The position numbers were made by a program, and so were the translations under genes. The notes under the pieces were generated by a model, which saw only the letters and a program-made list of their open reading frames with translations, did no database searches and was not told the DNA's origin. Positions 22,611 through 34,718 of a DNA stretch of 64,000 nt are shown in pieces. This stretch comes from Timema cristinae (Eukaryota; Arthropoda; Insecta; Phasmatodea; Timematidae): positions 2,510,005 through 2,574,004 of the forward strand of contig JBCFYV010000012.1 of assembly GCA_039000515.1 (NCBI GenBank), read 5' to 3'. Within the stretch, counting starts at the first letter, position 1; every line of letters begins with the position of its first letter.

Positions 22611-25347
22611 TTATCCGAGCAGGGCTTTGGGACGTCGATGACACCCATCAGGGTCGATGACGTAGTTCCCAAGCCCCTGGATAAGAGGATTGGTGGCACC
22701 GGGAAGTCTGGCGTAGAAGGACTGCGCCAGTTTCCGGAAGTGGTCCTTGATGGTAGGCATATCCAGGTCACGATGAAGAGTCTCAGTCCGGACATACCAA
22801 GGTGCGCCCACAATGATCCTCAGACACACGCTCTGGAACGCCTGCATCCTCCTCATATACGTGTCCGCCAGGTGACCCCAAGCGGGACACGCATAGTCGA
22901 GGATCGGCCTGAGCTGCTGCTTGTACAGCGTCAGACCGTTCCTTGTAGACAGGGCGCTACGCCTGTTAAGCAGTGGGCCTAGGACTCCCAGCCATTGCCT
23001 CGCCTTGTTGAGTCTTTCGTTACAGTGTCGTCTCCAGGTCAGTTTTGTGTCCAGCGTAAGTCCCAGGTACTTAACAATGTCCGCCCATCTGATCTGTTCT
23101 CCGAACAGCTGGAGTGGGGCCGGCCTGTAGTACTTTCTTTTCCATGTGAAGAGCATTGCAGTGCTCTTCTCCACGTTAATACTTGTTCTCCAGGTAGTCA
23201 GCCACCCCTCCAACTGCGTCAGGTGCGTCTGGAGTCGCCTCTCCACCAGCTGCCCTCGCCACGACTCCGCTACTAGAGCCGTGTCGTCCGCATACAGAGC
23301 CAAATCGGTGCCTGAGGATTTTGGAATGTCGTTCATATAGAGACTGAAGAGAAGCGGGCCCACCATGGAACCCTGCGGCACTCCAGCCCGGATGCTTTTG
23401 ACTTGGGAGGTGGCGTTCCCAAAGGTAGTGGAAAAGGTGCGATGGGAAAGATAAGATTGAACAACCTTAACTAGGTAAAAGGGCAGGTTCAGGGAGAGGA
23501 GTTTGAAAAGGAGACCCTCGTGCCAAACACGGTCGAAGGCCTTTGCCACGTCAAGAAAGACAGCACCAGTCAGCCTGTTGATGTTGAAGTACCTCGTAAC
23601 CTGCTCCACGAGCCGGACAAGTTGATGAGACGTAGCGTGTCCCGCCCGAAAGCCGAACTGCTCGTCCACCAAGATTCCCCCTCGCGAACATGTCGGGTCA
23701 GTCTCGTCAGTATTAGTCTCTCGAACAACTTGCCCAGACAGTCGAGCAAGCTGATCGGTCGGTAGGACGATGCTAGGGCAGGTTCCTTACCTGGTTTATG
23801 AAAGCAGAGCTTGGGGAAGTGACTCAGGAACAGGACGGCGTTGAATAACTCCACAAGGAAGTTAATCGCCTCCAAGGACAGCTTTCTGAGGACCGCGTTA
23901 CTGATACCGTCGGATCCGGGGGCCTTGTTTTGTCTTAGAGCGGCTATCGCCCGTGACATTTCTGTCACCTTCGTGGGTTCAGGTTCATCCAAGGGTCTGT
24001 ATGAGACCGCACTGATGACCTGCGCTACGTGCGCAACGTGCACCGGGTCTGATGGGTTGTCAGTTGGTACAAATTGTGCCTCTAAGTGCTCAGCGAGAGC
24101 ATCGGCCTTCTCCTGGTCGGAGTTGGCCACCCCGTTGCGACTCACAATAGGCGGCCTTGGTGCGGGGACCCGCATCAAGTTCCTCGTCATTTGCCACAAG
24201 GACCTGTCCTGCACGCACAGGCTCTCAATCTTGTCCTCCCAGACACTGTTCCGGTATTCTCGGACCATCTCCCGAACCGCATGGACTTTGCGGCTCCAGT
24301 TGGCCTTGTCTACCGGGTCCCTCGAGATTTGCCAAGCCTTCCTCAGCCGATTTTTCTCCCAGACGTGCTTGAGGATAGAATCGGGCAAAGAAGCCTGTGG
24401 AGCCCTCTTAGGACGGTGCATCGGCGTCGAAGCTTCGAGCGACCCCTTGATGGCGGAAGTTATAACTTCGCACCGCGATCGATTTCTGCTGCTGTTCGAA
24501 AGGTAGGGGTGGGTCCCAACCTCTCTCTCAACACATTCGTAAACCTGTCCCAGTCAATGCGCTTTAGGTCGGGTTTTTCGGGGGGGTCTATGAAGGACAC
24601 CGCGCGTCCCAGGTTCACGAGAACGGGGTTGGGATCCGAGTCTAGCTCAGCTAGAGACTTCAGCACTAACTGCCTTCTGATCCCTCTGGAGACAACGAAG
24701 TCTAGGACGTCCGGGAGATAGCCGGGATTGAAAGGGATGTGGGTAAGGGTCGGAGGCCCGGAACCCACCAGGCCGTGTAGATCTATGACGTCGCGGAGCA
24801 ATCCACCGCGAGCGCACATAATCCTAGAGCCCCATGAATGGTGCTTAGCGTTGAAGTCACCACCGATTAAAACAGGCGTGGTACCTCGAAGCAGCACCTC
24901 CATGTCAGCCCTCGTAACCTGGTCGAACCAGCGGTAGGGAGGGAAGTAGATGGAAATGAGACGCACTGGGCCAGTCGAGGTCACCAGTTGGATAGCCGTT
25001 GCTTCCATGTGTTGGAGGGGAGGAAGTGAGACAACGTGGTGGTCAAGGCCCCTTCGGACCAGAACCGCCGTCCCGCCCCTTCCCACATCCCCCGTTCGGT
25101 CACTACGATGGCAGATAATCTCTGCTATCGAGAACCTCATTGCGGAGCGCAAGTGGGTTTCTCCCAGCAGCATTACATCGACACGATGCTTTGCCAGGAA
25201 ACTTTCAAGCTCAGCCTTCTCCCCCGCGACTCCGTTGGCGTTCCATAGTGCGACCGTGAGCTCCTTCAGCACTGGTGGACCTCTATTCGGGTGCACTGCC
25301 ATGAGAGACCAGGTAGAGGATGATGTGCTCCATGACCAGGCGGCCAC
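22611..25347 (-). pseudogene. LINE ORF2: APE endonuclease and reverse transcriptase, frameshifted
   Basis: The start codon at 25345-25347 overlaps the ORF1 end (25283) by 65 bp. Endonuclease motifs (25250-24600): 'VALWNANG' with Asn, 'LLGETHL' with Glu, 'GGDFNAKH', and 'ELDSDPNPVL', where the usual catalytic His of SDH is Pro. After a frameshift at about 24460 comes the RT part: 'NKAPGSDGIS', 'YRPISLLDCLGKLFERLI', then, after another frameshift near 23680, 'EQFGFRAGHATSHQLV', 'GAVFLDVAKAFDRVWHEGL', 'GVPQGSMVGPLLFSLYMNDI', the catalytic 'LALYADDTALV' and 'KYLGLTLDTKLTW'. It nicks target DNA and primes cDNA synthesis there. Two frameshifts and the His-to-Pro change make this copy inactive, though the decay is recent. 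Confidence 0.93.
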
Positions 25348-27399
25348 GGTTACTCCTCGGAGACTCCTGGACCTTCCTCAAAAGACTCGATGAAAAGTCC
25401 CATGGGTCCAATCCCGGAATACCCTTGAGTAGCTCAATGCAATGTTTGAGCTTTGCAGCATCGTCCTCGGGTGTGGGGGTTACAGGGGTGACAAGGGTAG
25501 ATGTCGGGAGTGGAAGGAAAGGGTTGGAAGGGTGTTGGATGGCAGTGTGGGTTGGGATAGGGAGAGGAGCGGTCTCGGGCGGGCCCTCGACACAAGGGGT
25601 AGAACCGGATTCCAATAGTTCAGGTTTGGTGGCTTCAGCAGTTGCCTCGGCCTGAGGTGGAGGGGTATCTCTCTTTGACAGCACACTGGCGAACGATTGT
25701 ACCAGTGGCTTTGGTGTTGGAGCTGGAGTCACTTTCGCCCTTCGTCCCGCAACGTGCACCGAGGGCCTCTGGCCTTCACTTAGCCCATCCGTCCTCCCTT
25801 CTTGAGGCTTGGAGACCCGCACATTCCCTGCCGCCCGCAAGGACTTGTACGTGGGACAGCCCCGCCACGCCGAGGAATGAGCTCCTGAGCAGTGCAGGCA
25901 CTTCGGGGGAGATCGTCTCTCCTTCAGGCACCCGCCCCTCTCGTGGTCACCACCACAGAACCCACAGCTAGGGTTAGCGCGGCAATCCCTCCGCACATGA
26001 CCAAACCGGAAACAGTTCTTGCACTGAACCGGGCCGCCAGGAGACTTGTACTTCTCCACCCTGATGCGGAGCCCGCACAGAACTGATATGGAGTACAGCC
26101 TTGCGGTGTGCTCCCCGGGCGTCAGAGAGACAACGAAGTTCGGAAACCGCTGCCTTTCTCCGGTCTTCTGATCCCGCTTCCATTGGGAGAGCATCTGTGT
26201 GATGGATTTCACGGGGAAACCCATCTCCACTAGCTCCTCCTGGATGTCGTCAGGGTTTGTCCGTGTCAGGAGTCCCTTCACCACGACCCTGACCAGTCGC
26301 TCCCGTCCCAGCTCGTAGGACCAATGCTGGATCCCCAAGCTCGGCAAGAACTTCTGGAGGGCGCGGTAATCCTCCTCCGACCCGCACTGGAGGCGCACTC
26401 GGTCCCCCGCTGCCTGACCGCCTCCACAGGCTCTCGAACCTTGGACCGGATGGCCCTCGCCAACTTGGAGTGGCCCTCCACATCACACAATATGATGGGA
26501 GGGATCTTCCCCTTCGCTTTGCCAGCCGGCCCAGAGCCACTAGTACCAGGCTGGGGTGAGGCACGGCTTGCGTTGTTACCCGCAGGTTTCCGCCGCTTCC
26601 CACCTATACCCAGCGCTGGCGCACCCTGGCTCGGGCCACCGCTGGCCTCGCTCTCATCACCAGAGCTGCCGCCTAAATGGTTAGGGTTGCCCCCCAGCAG
26701 CTTCCTGGTGTTGCCGGCCTTCCCCCTTCGGTTGGGTCTTACGGTCCGAAATCCTTCAGATTCATCATCGGACCCCTGGCTCGACTCATCACGCATCAAC
26801 GGGAGGTCTGGTCCTGAAAACAGTCCCTCCACGTCCACGGACTCGTACGAGCTGTCAACACGTACGAAGCGTGCGACCCGGTCTTCTGAGTCTGAAGAAA
26901 ATTCAACCGGGCGTTTCATACCTACCGACACCCCTTGGTGGGAGGTGTCGGAGTTGACGCGGGTTTTTGAGACCCTTGCGATAGCGCTTGCGTCGGTGCC
27001 GCTTACAGTGGTCTTTACTGGCGGAGGATGGCTAGGCTCCCCCTGGTCAGGGCTTACGTTGGCACCGTTAGGTTTCCACCCATCGTGCTGGTTGGAGCTT
27101 TCGCCATCCTCCCCGGTTTGCGGGCTGTCGGCCCTAAAAAGGGCCTCTAGCACTGATTGGCCATCAGCGGCACGCTCACCTCCTGTAGTCGGAGGGGCCC
27201 CGCTGGGCTCGCCCGCATCGGCATTGCTGCCGACGCTTTGAAGGGGGCCAGCACTGTCCTTCAAGCCGAGGCCCGAGGGTGCAGTGCCGGAAGCCCCAGC
27301 GGATCTGCTAGCGTCACGCGCGCCTCCAGTAGCTGGAGGGGCCCCACTGGCTTCACCTTGGCCATCTGCGCCCACCTCGCCGGTAGTTGGCGAGGTCAC
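25283..27399 (-). pseudogene. LINE ORF1: Gag-like nucleic-acid-binding protein, one frameshift
   Basis: The N-terminal half (27399 to about 26390) is low-complexity, rich in Gly/Ser/Pro/Glu, with repeated 'SGAPPATGG'-like phrases. Around 26330-26400 the frame changes, and the second half carries a PRE_C2HC-type region ('LGIQHWSYELGRERLVRVVV'). Three zinc knuckles follow: CKNC..FGHVRRDC, CGFCGGDHERGGC and CLHC..AH..AWRGC (about 25850-26030). A Pro-rich tail follows. Gag of this type binds element RNA and forms the RNP. The single frameshift is the only obvious defect in more than 2 kb. Confidence 0.9.
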
Positions 27400-27420
27400 G
27401 CTGGCCGAGATTTTGGCCTT

Positions 27421-27829
27421 AAAAAGGGCCGAAAAAGTATTTCAAAACAGGTGCTGATATTTATAGCTGTTACCAGCTAGGGCTACGACAGTGTGATGAT
27501 GTCATCGGGAAAAACCCATTGCCACATAGAAAGGGGAAGGGGTGGGTTGCCAGGTACTAGCTCACGTCTTCCTTGTCTCGACTTGTCTTGTCGAGCCGCC
27601 AAACTGGTGCCAGGTATGAGTTATCAGAGAAAACTCATTGTCACATATAAGACCTACGGAAAAAACTCCGGGAATAAACTTTTGCAACATTGAAGGAGGA
27701 CAACAGGTCACTAACCCCATGTCGTCATGAATCTAACCAGAAGAGAAATAGAGTGAAATGGTGGCCAAACTTGGTGGGGAGGGGAAAGCACTATACTCAG
27801 CCAGTGCTATAAATAACAATCAACCACAG
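27421..27829. other. Possible LINE 5' UTR with partly repeated sequence
   Basis: 'tcatcgggaaaaacccattg' (27502) and 'ttatcagagaaaactcattg' (27621) start similar 29-bp segments 119 bp apart. 'gccaggta' phrases lie nearby (27550 and 27609). These could be monomers of a LINE 5' promoter region or a flanking repeat. No gene is seen. Confidence 0.4.
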
Positions 27830-28290
27830 CGCTGTACTGAGCCAGTGCTATAATTAGCAGCCAATAATGGCGCTGTTCCCACACGCCGATCCATCTACTA
27901 CGCAGGAACTAAATACCTGTCAATTACCTTGATCTAGGATTGACTAGATACACGTCAAATACCATGATCTAGGAGGGACTAAATATCTGTCAATTAGCTT
28001 TCTCTAGGATTGACTAGATATATGTCAAATAACTTGCTCTAGGATTGACTAGATATATGTCAAATGCCTTGCTCTAGGATTGACTAGATATAATTTTTGT
28101 CCAATTTGGTCTATTATTGACTAGATATATGTCAAATACTATGATCTAGATGTGACCAAATATCTGTCAATTACCTTGATCTAGGATTGACTAGATATAC
28201 GTCAAATACCTTGGTATTTGTTTTACTGATTTTATGTGAAATACCTTGGTATTTGTTTGACTGATTTTATGTGAAATACCTTGATTACCA
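27830..28290 (+). repeat. 35-bp minisatellite
   Basis: Units of 35 bp of the type 'ctaggattgactagatatat' plus 'gtcaaataacttgct' run head to tail from about 27900 to 28290, with diverged members at both ends. The last two have the form 'ttggtatttgttttactgat'. Before it, 'cagccagtgctataa' occurs twice (27799-27870). No ORF is open through the array. Confidence 0.8.
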
Positions 28291-28911
28291 TCATATTGGT
28301 GTCAATTCGACTGTATATATGAGAATTAACATTATCTAGGAAGGACTGATTATATATTAATTATAAATTAAGGTAAATACTTGCATCCTAGCCAACACAA
28401 TATACTCCTAAAGTTATTTTAATGTTTATGTTATTTAGATGAATTAAAATCCTGTTATTTATATGCATATTTTTAAATCGCATAGAAAATGTATTTATCA
28501 CTTAGTTATAAGTCTCAAATGATATTACAAATATTTTATCGTCGACTTTTATTTTACCACCCAAAATTTACATTCCAAAATTATTTTTGAAATTTATAGC
28601 ACCTGCCTTGTGACTTTATCAGAATAATTTAGTAAAAACAAAATGAAACAAAGCAAATATTAATATTGTTATAATAATTACTAAAGATAAATATGTTAAA
28701 CTCAGGAGAGGGTTTTTCAATATGTTGTATAATATTTATTAAAATAAAAACCTAATATTTTATTCTTCATTAGAGATGTAATCTTTATATTGAGATAAAC
28801 CGAAAATATAATAACATTAGATTCATAACCTATTAATGTTCAAAAATAATCTACACAAATAAAATAATGTATTTTATTAAACATAACAGCTATTAAATAT
28901 TAATTAAGGAT
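28291..28911. other. AT-rich region downstream of gene A, no gene seen
   Basis: Very AT-rich, with no recognisable coding or repeat structure apart from A/T runs. The poly(A) signal of gene A lies at its right edge. Confidence 0.5.
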
Positions 28912-28917
28912 TTTATT
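28912..28917 (-). terminator. Poly(A) signal AATAAA of gene A
   Basis: TTTATT on the plus strand lies 19-24 bp past the stop codon of gene A, reading as AATAAA on the minus strand. A second AATAAA-type hexamer lies near 28873. Confidence 0.6.
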
Positions 28918-28935
28918 TCAAAATTTCAAACAAAG

Positions 28936-30982
28936 TCAAAGTTTTCTAATGTCTAACATATTCCCGAAATCGACGTCAGAAATGGCCATCACAAAATGGC
29001 TGACGAGTGCGGCAGCGATACTCTCGGCTTCAGCTCCAGTGTAGTGAGTGTGGACTGTGTCGGAGATCTCTTTCAGGACTTCAACGGGGAGGTCTGCGTC
29101 ATCGATGACGACATCGCTGATTTTACTGCAACCACACATCGACAAGTTTAGTTTATATTTATATGTTGAATAATAGGAGAAATAAACATTCACATTTCGG
29201 AAGTAGGAATAAATTGTACGTTCATGGAAAATATAATCGATAATGGCAAATAAAATATAAATTTTTACTATCTAAAATGCCCCTTCTATGAATAATTGAC
29301 TATAAATAGAGGGGCTATTAGGTAGGTTTCAAAAATTTGTATATTTAATTGGTACTTTTAAGAATAATCTAACAATATTTACTCATAAGTTCCTTGTCAA
29401 GAATTAATAAGGTGTGCACTCTAGACTATTCATGTCAACAATCATTTGAGCTTAAAAAGAAAAACAATATGAGTTGGAGTAATACATTTCTTGACATATA
29501 TTTTTTAAATAACAATTCTCATACATGCACCGGATACCTTTAAGATGAATGTAAGATATTCTGTAAAACAGTATAATCTATCTAGTATTTATTAATAGTT
29601 TAGTGATATAATGTAAATTCTCACCCGGACTTTTCACGAGCTTGGATACTCTCCAGTTCTCCGTGAAAGATTCCGTCTGTGTCTTGGTAAGTTTCCACAG
29701 TGATGGAGGCTCCCAGACCGTCGATCTCAACATCGATCTGACCAGAGTGAAGGGTATCCCCGTTTGATTTCCTTACCTCGTAGTTGTAGGTCAGCTGGAA
29801 ACAATGAGAGGAAATAAGGAAACATTTCAAACAACAATTTGACAACGAGAATGAACCAATCATTTAATAAAACACCAACAAGATATCCTTGTAGTAAGGT
29901 CTTACCACGGAGACTCCGTAAACGACGTCGAAGGTCAGGCTGTGTCTCTCGGCGGACACGTGATGCACTTCACCGGAACGTCCCACTCTCTCGATGGTGG
30001 TCACATGTCCGTTGTTGATCTCTAGGTCCACAGTATGATCCTGATTAAAACAATTTATTATATATATATATCGACTCAAAAATATTGAATAATTAATCTC
30101 CTAGTTTAAACATAAAATGAAAGCTTACATATGAGTGTCTGAGTGACAACAGTAAAACAATATGTTGATATGTTATGTATACATCTAGTGTTTGCTCAAT
30201 AGATTCAAGGTTAACATCAAGCCTCAATATACCATCTAAAACACAGGCTACATCATTTATTTTAGTTTTTGTTGTATTCTGATATTATGATTCTTCGCAA
30301 GTGTGCGTTATCCACTAGTGGTCTACACCTTAACCCTCTTACGGGATTCAAACCTGTCTAGGTTTACTTATCTAGAGGTTTACACATACATCAAGCTCGA
30401 ATACATGGCTGATGTCAGGGACGGAGGCGTCTAATGGGGCGTCGTTGGGGTCGAACTTGACGTGATTGAGGAGCTCATCCACGTATCCTTCGAGATCAAT
30501 GTCATGACTCGGATCTGGGTTCGGCACTGGTCCTTGACGTAGTCTGGAAACATTTTCATTGAAATAATGTCTTTAGGATAATAAAGCTAGGGAAGGGTGA
30601 TCCTTAATGGGACCGTGAGCTTTACTCCGAGTTCGGAGTCAGGCCAACTCTGATATTGTCCTAATATACTCTTAATTTAAAATCTCAAGTGTATTTTGCA
30701 GGTCTTGTTTTAATCCTAGATAAATACTGATCATCACTTTTATTTTATAGCAAGGCCATGAAAAAATACCAATAATTGGCTTTTAATCATTGTAAATAAC
30801 ATTATAAACTTTTGTTAAATTGCTTTGATTACATTTATAATTTGTACTATTAATAATTATTTTATGGCTATCTAATAACATTTTAATTGATACTCAGACA
30901 CTCCTGGTTTAACTTACCCCTTGTGGCTAGGCAGAGCGAAGACCAGTGGAGAAGCCAACAGGACAAGGAAGAAAGCTTTCAT
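28936..30982 (-). CDS. Gene A: secreted 237-aa protein, possible group-7-allergen/TULIP-like, five coding exons
   Basis: Coding exons on the minus strand: 30982-30918 (65 nt), 30543-30390 (154), 30040-29906 (135), 29794-29625 (170) and 29125-28936 (190). All junctions are GT-AG, with intron phases 2,0,0,2. The sum is 714 nt, 237 aa plus TGA. Residues 1-16 are a classical signal peptide ('MKAFFLVLLASPLVFA'). Then come a short acidic helix-like segment ('DLEGYVDELLNHV'), beta-rich alternating segments with 'SLTFDVVYGVSV' and 'LTYNYEVRK', and a C-terminal helical region rich in Ala ('EAESIAAALVSHFVMAI'). Length, signal peptide and helix-sheet-helix order suggest the mite group-7-allergen/JHBP-like lipid-binding fold; this is inference, and a different secreted family is possible. 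It is divergently paired with gene B, which has the same exon plan. The short introns carry no repeats. Confidence 0.88.
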
Positions 30983-31057
30983 GTTTGATTCTGGATATAT
31001 TATCTTGTTCATAGACAGACCACCTTTAACTAGTACTACTGTTATATTCTTGCTTGG

Positions 31058-31064
31058 TTTTATA
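31058..31064 (-). promoter_or_regulatory. TATA box of gene A
   Basis: TATAAAA on the minus strand lies 82 bp before the start codon. An initiator-like ACAGT (31042-31038) lies about 24 bp downstream, giving a short 5' UTR of some 55 bp. Confidence 0.6.
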
Positions 31065-33599
31065 CTAAAAGTAGGCCCTCTTTAGCTTGCATGATTTCTA
31101 GAAAGTTTAAAGGTTGGGAGAAAATGAGCGATAAGAATAATCAAATACTGTTTAGCTTACTCTTCAAATATTGCACAAACAATGTTAAGAATTGCATGTG
31201 TTTTCCTAATCGTACTGTATTGCTATCTTAAGGTGGGTCTATTGTTTTTATTATAGTACATTTCTGAAGTGGGTTACTTGTTTTTATTTATATGCTTGCC
31301 AAGTTGAATTTTTAAAGTATAAATTCACTAAAACCCAGTTTATAGGCCTACGTTATTTCCAATATTAACTTTTAAAATAACAATTTTTAAAGATATTATT
31401 TGAACAAGGATATACTTTCTTCTCAATTAAATTAGATTTGTTTAAATCAACATCTTTATTATATCCTTCGTATATTTTTAGTTAATTTTAATAAGAGCAG
31501 AGAATAATGTAAATAATTAATATATATTTATATATATTTTAATTATTTTTATTAATTTCTATCCAAAAATGACCGAAGCTGAAATAATGGTTTAGCTGCA
31601 CGTTCCATTAGTACGTAATATTTGGTCATAAATACATAATAATTGATTATAATTATCTCTACATATTAATTTAAATTCTTACCTTAAGTGCAACCACTGG
31701 GGACAAACAACAACAATTTGAGCAGGATCTGAATTGTGGAGGTAGGGCCTAGTCTATTAATCATTAAATCAGTAGTCACCACATAGCGGCCCGCAGCCCG
31801 CGTCCGGACCGCAGATACATTTTCAGGACTTGATGAGATAGCGATAATCAGGAGAAATGATGCTATTTTTGTGGTGGGCGGGTAGTAGACAAGGAAGGCC
31901 AGCAGTAATAAATAAGTAAAATAACTTAGGGAGAGCAAATCACGTTTTTGAACTAGTATAGTCTCTCTCATAGGCCTTGGACTTGAGTCACTGTTAAAGT
32001 TTTTCCGGAACGTGGAAGTATTTCGAGTTTTTAAAACGGACCTCCATCAAAAATAATTGGTGACCCCTGCATTAAATTTGTGTCTACAGAGGGTTATAAT
32101 TATATTATCAACATATTTCATAGTTGTTTTATTTGATATAAATTATTGTATAGATTGTTTATTTCTCTATAACGTGCTTAAACGGAACAAAACAATATTG
32201 GTCTACCATCTTTTAACATTTTCTTTATTTTCCAACTAATAATTTAAGGTTTATGGCTATCTTGGTTGGAAAAAAACCACAACTAAAAAGATTCCCACTT
32301 TGCATGTTATGTTATCACTTAGAGTGAAATAGCACGTTCGTTCGAGGTGTTGTAAATTTCCATACATTTATTTTATTATTGACTTATCTACCTACCTATC
32401 TTAATGCGATATGTTTCGTGGGAAATAATTGTGCATCAATATAAACATTCCCCACTAATTTTAATTAACACGCTATTTGAAGTGGGTTTTAAGACATAAT
32501 ATTACGTAATACCCGATTACCTGAGATAAATATCCCACTCTCTAGCCTTGAGGAACGTAAAAAATCATGGCCATTGAAAGTAAACTCACCATTAAACCCT
32601 ATCCTGAAACATCTCCATCTAATCTGTGACCTGACACCCAACCTTCTTCAAATACACTTTACGCATTATCCTCCCATCGTTGTTTTGGACTATCAAATGG
32701 CCTGGTATAGTCAGGATTCCCAAATGTAGTTTTGTGAGCACTTCACCTCAGCCTACGTGCCTAGATTATCCTTAATTTAATCGGGGATTAAAACAAAACA
32801 TTGAGTTATTCATTACATATCTTTCTAAATTCTCCTGTTTGCTCATTCCACTTAGCTCCAAATATATATCTCAACACTTTGTTCTAAAAAATTATCCATC
32901 CATTCTATGAGTAGGCCTACAGATTGATATCTGTAAAAATCAAAGGGATTGGATTATAGCTGTGTATATTCTTAGATTATTATTTCGAGACATAAGGCGA
33001 GCTTACAAACTGATTAAGATATAGCATTGTTTCTTAAAATATATTTTTGATTTTCTTTTGAATTTAATTTCTGTTTATTTGCAGATTTCCCAAGTATTTG
33101 TTTTTCTCAACTTCTTTAGAACGTATATTGTCGATTTCTATGACTTTATTCATTTAGAATACACTATTTTGACATTTAGTCATGTACTTGGTTTGATTAC
33201 CTGAGCCTTATATGAGAATGGTAAAATTCGGGGCTTATAGTTCTTAAAATCTGATTTCGTTATCATTGACTTATTTATCAAAACATATTTAAAGGAGCTT
33301 GTAATATTTTTCGGTGTACAATTTTTTCTTGAAGGATCCATTGGCAAAATATTTGCATAGTTTTTTTAGTATTGAAATTATGGGAAATATTTTAGATTCC
33401 AAATGAGGTTTTCGGAATATAAGCATAATTCCGTAATTATTATTTTCTTACTATATGTGTAGTGCGTTAATTAATGGGCCGGACAAAACTTACATTGGAA
33501 GTAAATGTACTAGGTTAATGAAATAAGACATTTATTGTTTACTAATTAATAAACACGCTATTCATGATTTAATGGGATTTTTTTAAATAATCCCAATTT
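31065..33599. other. Spacer between the divergent genes, AT-rich, no gene seen
   Basis: No coding exon is recognised. 31770-31830 is a GC-rich island ('gcggcccgcagcccgcgtcc') within AT-rich sequence. It is followed at 32045-32060 by 'attggtgacccctgc', which resembles the edge of a hAT-type element, but no terminus pair was found. The remainder is AT-rich without structure. Confidence 0.45.
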
Positions 33600-33850
33600 A
33601 ACAATAAGGTTTTATATCTTTATTCTAAGCACTGCGTCTTACTACCCGTTCCTATTGTACGCCTATGTACTAATTACTTTAATGAGTTAGGCCTGAAGAA
33701 GACTGGATTTAGAGGAAGTGTACTCATATTTGCTTGGAGAGAGGTGGGAAAACTTTTACATAAAATCACCCTCAGTACCCGTGACCGGGATCGAACCCAG
33801 ATCTGCATCTCATTGGCAGTCTAGTCTAGTATATTGAGGAAGTGACGTGG
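33600..33850 (-). repeat. tRNA-derived SINE, minus orientation
   Basis: On the minus strand a B-box 'TGGGTTCGATCCCGG' (plus 33785-33799) is followed by a body and by the end 'aacgggtagtaagacgcagt' (about 33630-33650). The same tail occurs in the SINE at 36345-36365 ('aacgggtagtaagacgcggc'). Confidence 0.7.
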
Positions 33851-33905
33851 CCTAGTACATATAGTGAATTGGTACCTAAAACATTTGAAGTGTTACATAA
33901 AGACC

Positions 33906-34150
33906 AGGCAACTATTCTGGCATGCTAGTAGCACTAACGCTAATTGGTGGTGTTGACACTTCCAAAATGTCGCGTCGTGCCTCATTCTACCAAAGGTCAC
34001 GTGATTATTGCGAGCACAGGCAACGTGTTCGTACCAATAAAGAGTGTAACAGAGATGGTGTCTACGGATGTAATCATGTGGCCTTGAGATGGATGAGGTA
34101 CGATAACACCATCTAGCGGCAGCACCACTGGTATGCCAGAAAAGTAGCCT
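33906..34150. mobile_element. MITE-like element with ~48-bp imperfect inverted repeats
   Basis: 33906-33953 ('aggcaactattctggcatgc' onward) matches the reverse complement of 34103-34150 ('aggctacttttctggcatac' onward) over about 48 bp, with roughly three quarters of bases equal. The inner part includes 'ggtcacgtgattattgcgag'. No transposase is encoded and no target duplication is evident; family unknown. Confidence 0.6.
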
Positions 34151-34650
34151 GAATTTCAGGCAACGCTTCAAATATTTGGAGTTCCATAGAGTTTTATTGA
34201 GACTTCGACGAACATGGGTTCCATATACCAATATACTCGATCTAGCACCATTCAATTACCTCCAATAGTACATATATATACATATATATTTATGTAGCGC
34301 CATTTTCCTCTCATTTAATATTGGCGCGTTCGTTCAAAATCACCCAGCAGAGTACATTACTGCAAGATTCCAGTCAATAAACGAGATCACGTTATAACTT
34401 AAGTTTATGTATATTAAAAAAAAATTGAAATTATTCACTAAGTTATTGACAAAATCAATCAATCAATCAATCACAGTCAATACAATAAAAGAATACTATC
34501 TGTAATTTAAATAGTAACTTGTGGGTAATTCACAAATCCAGTCAGATGATTGGCACCGAAGATAAGTAGCCATTACAAGTAGGGTTATTCTATTTATCTC
34601 ACGAGTAATCCCTCGTGACATTATCACTTTAGTGAATTGATCATATCTGG
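34151..34650. other. Upstream region of gene B
   Basis: AT-rich. It contains an A-run (34405-34425) and an (AATC)n tract at 34452-34472. No other gene is seen. Proximal regulatory sites of gene B are expected here. Confidence 0.5.
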
Positions 34651-34690
34651 TATAAATACTATGGCTGGTGTGAAGATTGTTCATCAGTTG
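34651..34690 (+). promoter_or_regulatory. Core promoter of gene B: TATA box and arthropod-type initiator
   Basis: TATAAATA lies at 34651-34658 and TCAGT at 34684-34688, about 33-35 bp further on, an arthropod initiator at nearly the expected spacing. Transcription would start near 34686, giving a 5' UTR of about 33 bp before the ATG at 34719. Confidence 0.65.
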
Positions 34691-34718
34691 TTTACTGGTT
34701 CTATTAAACACAACCAAA

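Larger units (their letters stand above)
22530..27420 (-). mobile_element. Jockey-clade non-LTR retrotransposon, nearly full length
   Basis: Read on the minus strand it holds ORF1 (gag with three CCHC knuckles), an overlapping ORF2 (APE-type endonuclease plus reverse transcriptase), and a short 3' UTR ending in a run of nine As (22531-22539). The gag/knuckle arrangement, APE endonuclease and YADD-type RT order place it in the Jockey clade. It is GC-rich (above 55% by eye) within AT-rich surroundings, which makes its borders visible. Frameshifts interrupt both ORFs. The exact 5' end is uncertain (27420-27700), and no target-site duplication could be recognised. Confidence 0.9.

Noticed and set aside
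26324..27241. 305-codon open frame on the plus strand opposite LINE ORF1
   Set aside because: It is the antisense of a GC-rich, low-complexity gag region; long shadows are expected there and no domain is visible.
30320..30360. B-box-like 'gggattcaaacctg' within intron 2 to 1 of gene A
   Set aside because: No matching A-box at a suitable distance and no tail; too weak to call a SINE.
31770..32060. GC-rich stretch resembling the edge of a hAT element in the intergenic spacer
   Set aside because: Neither a terminal pair nor transposase residues could be identified.
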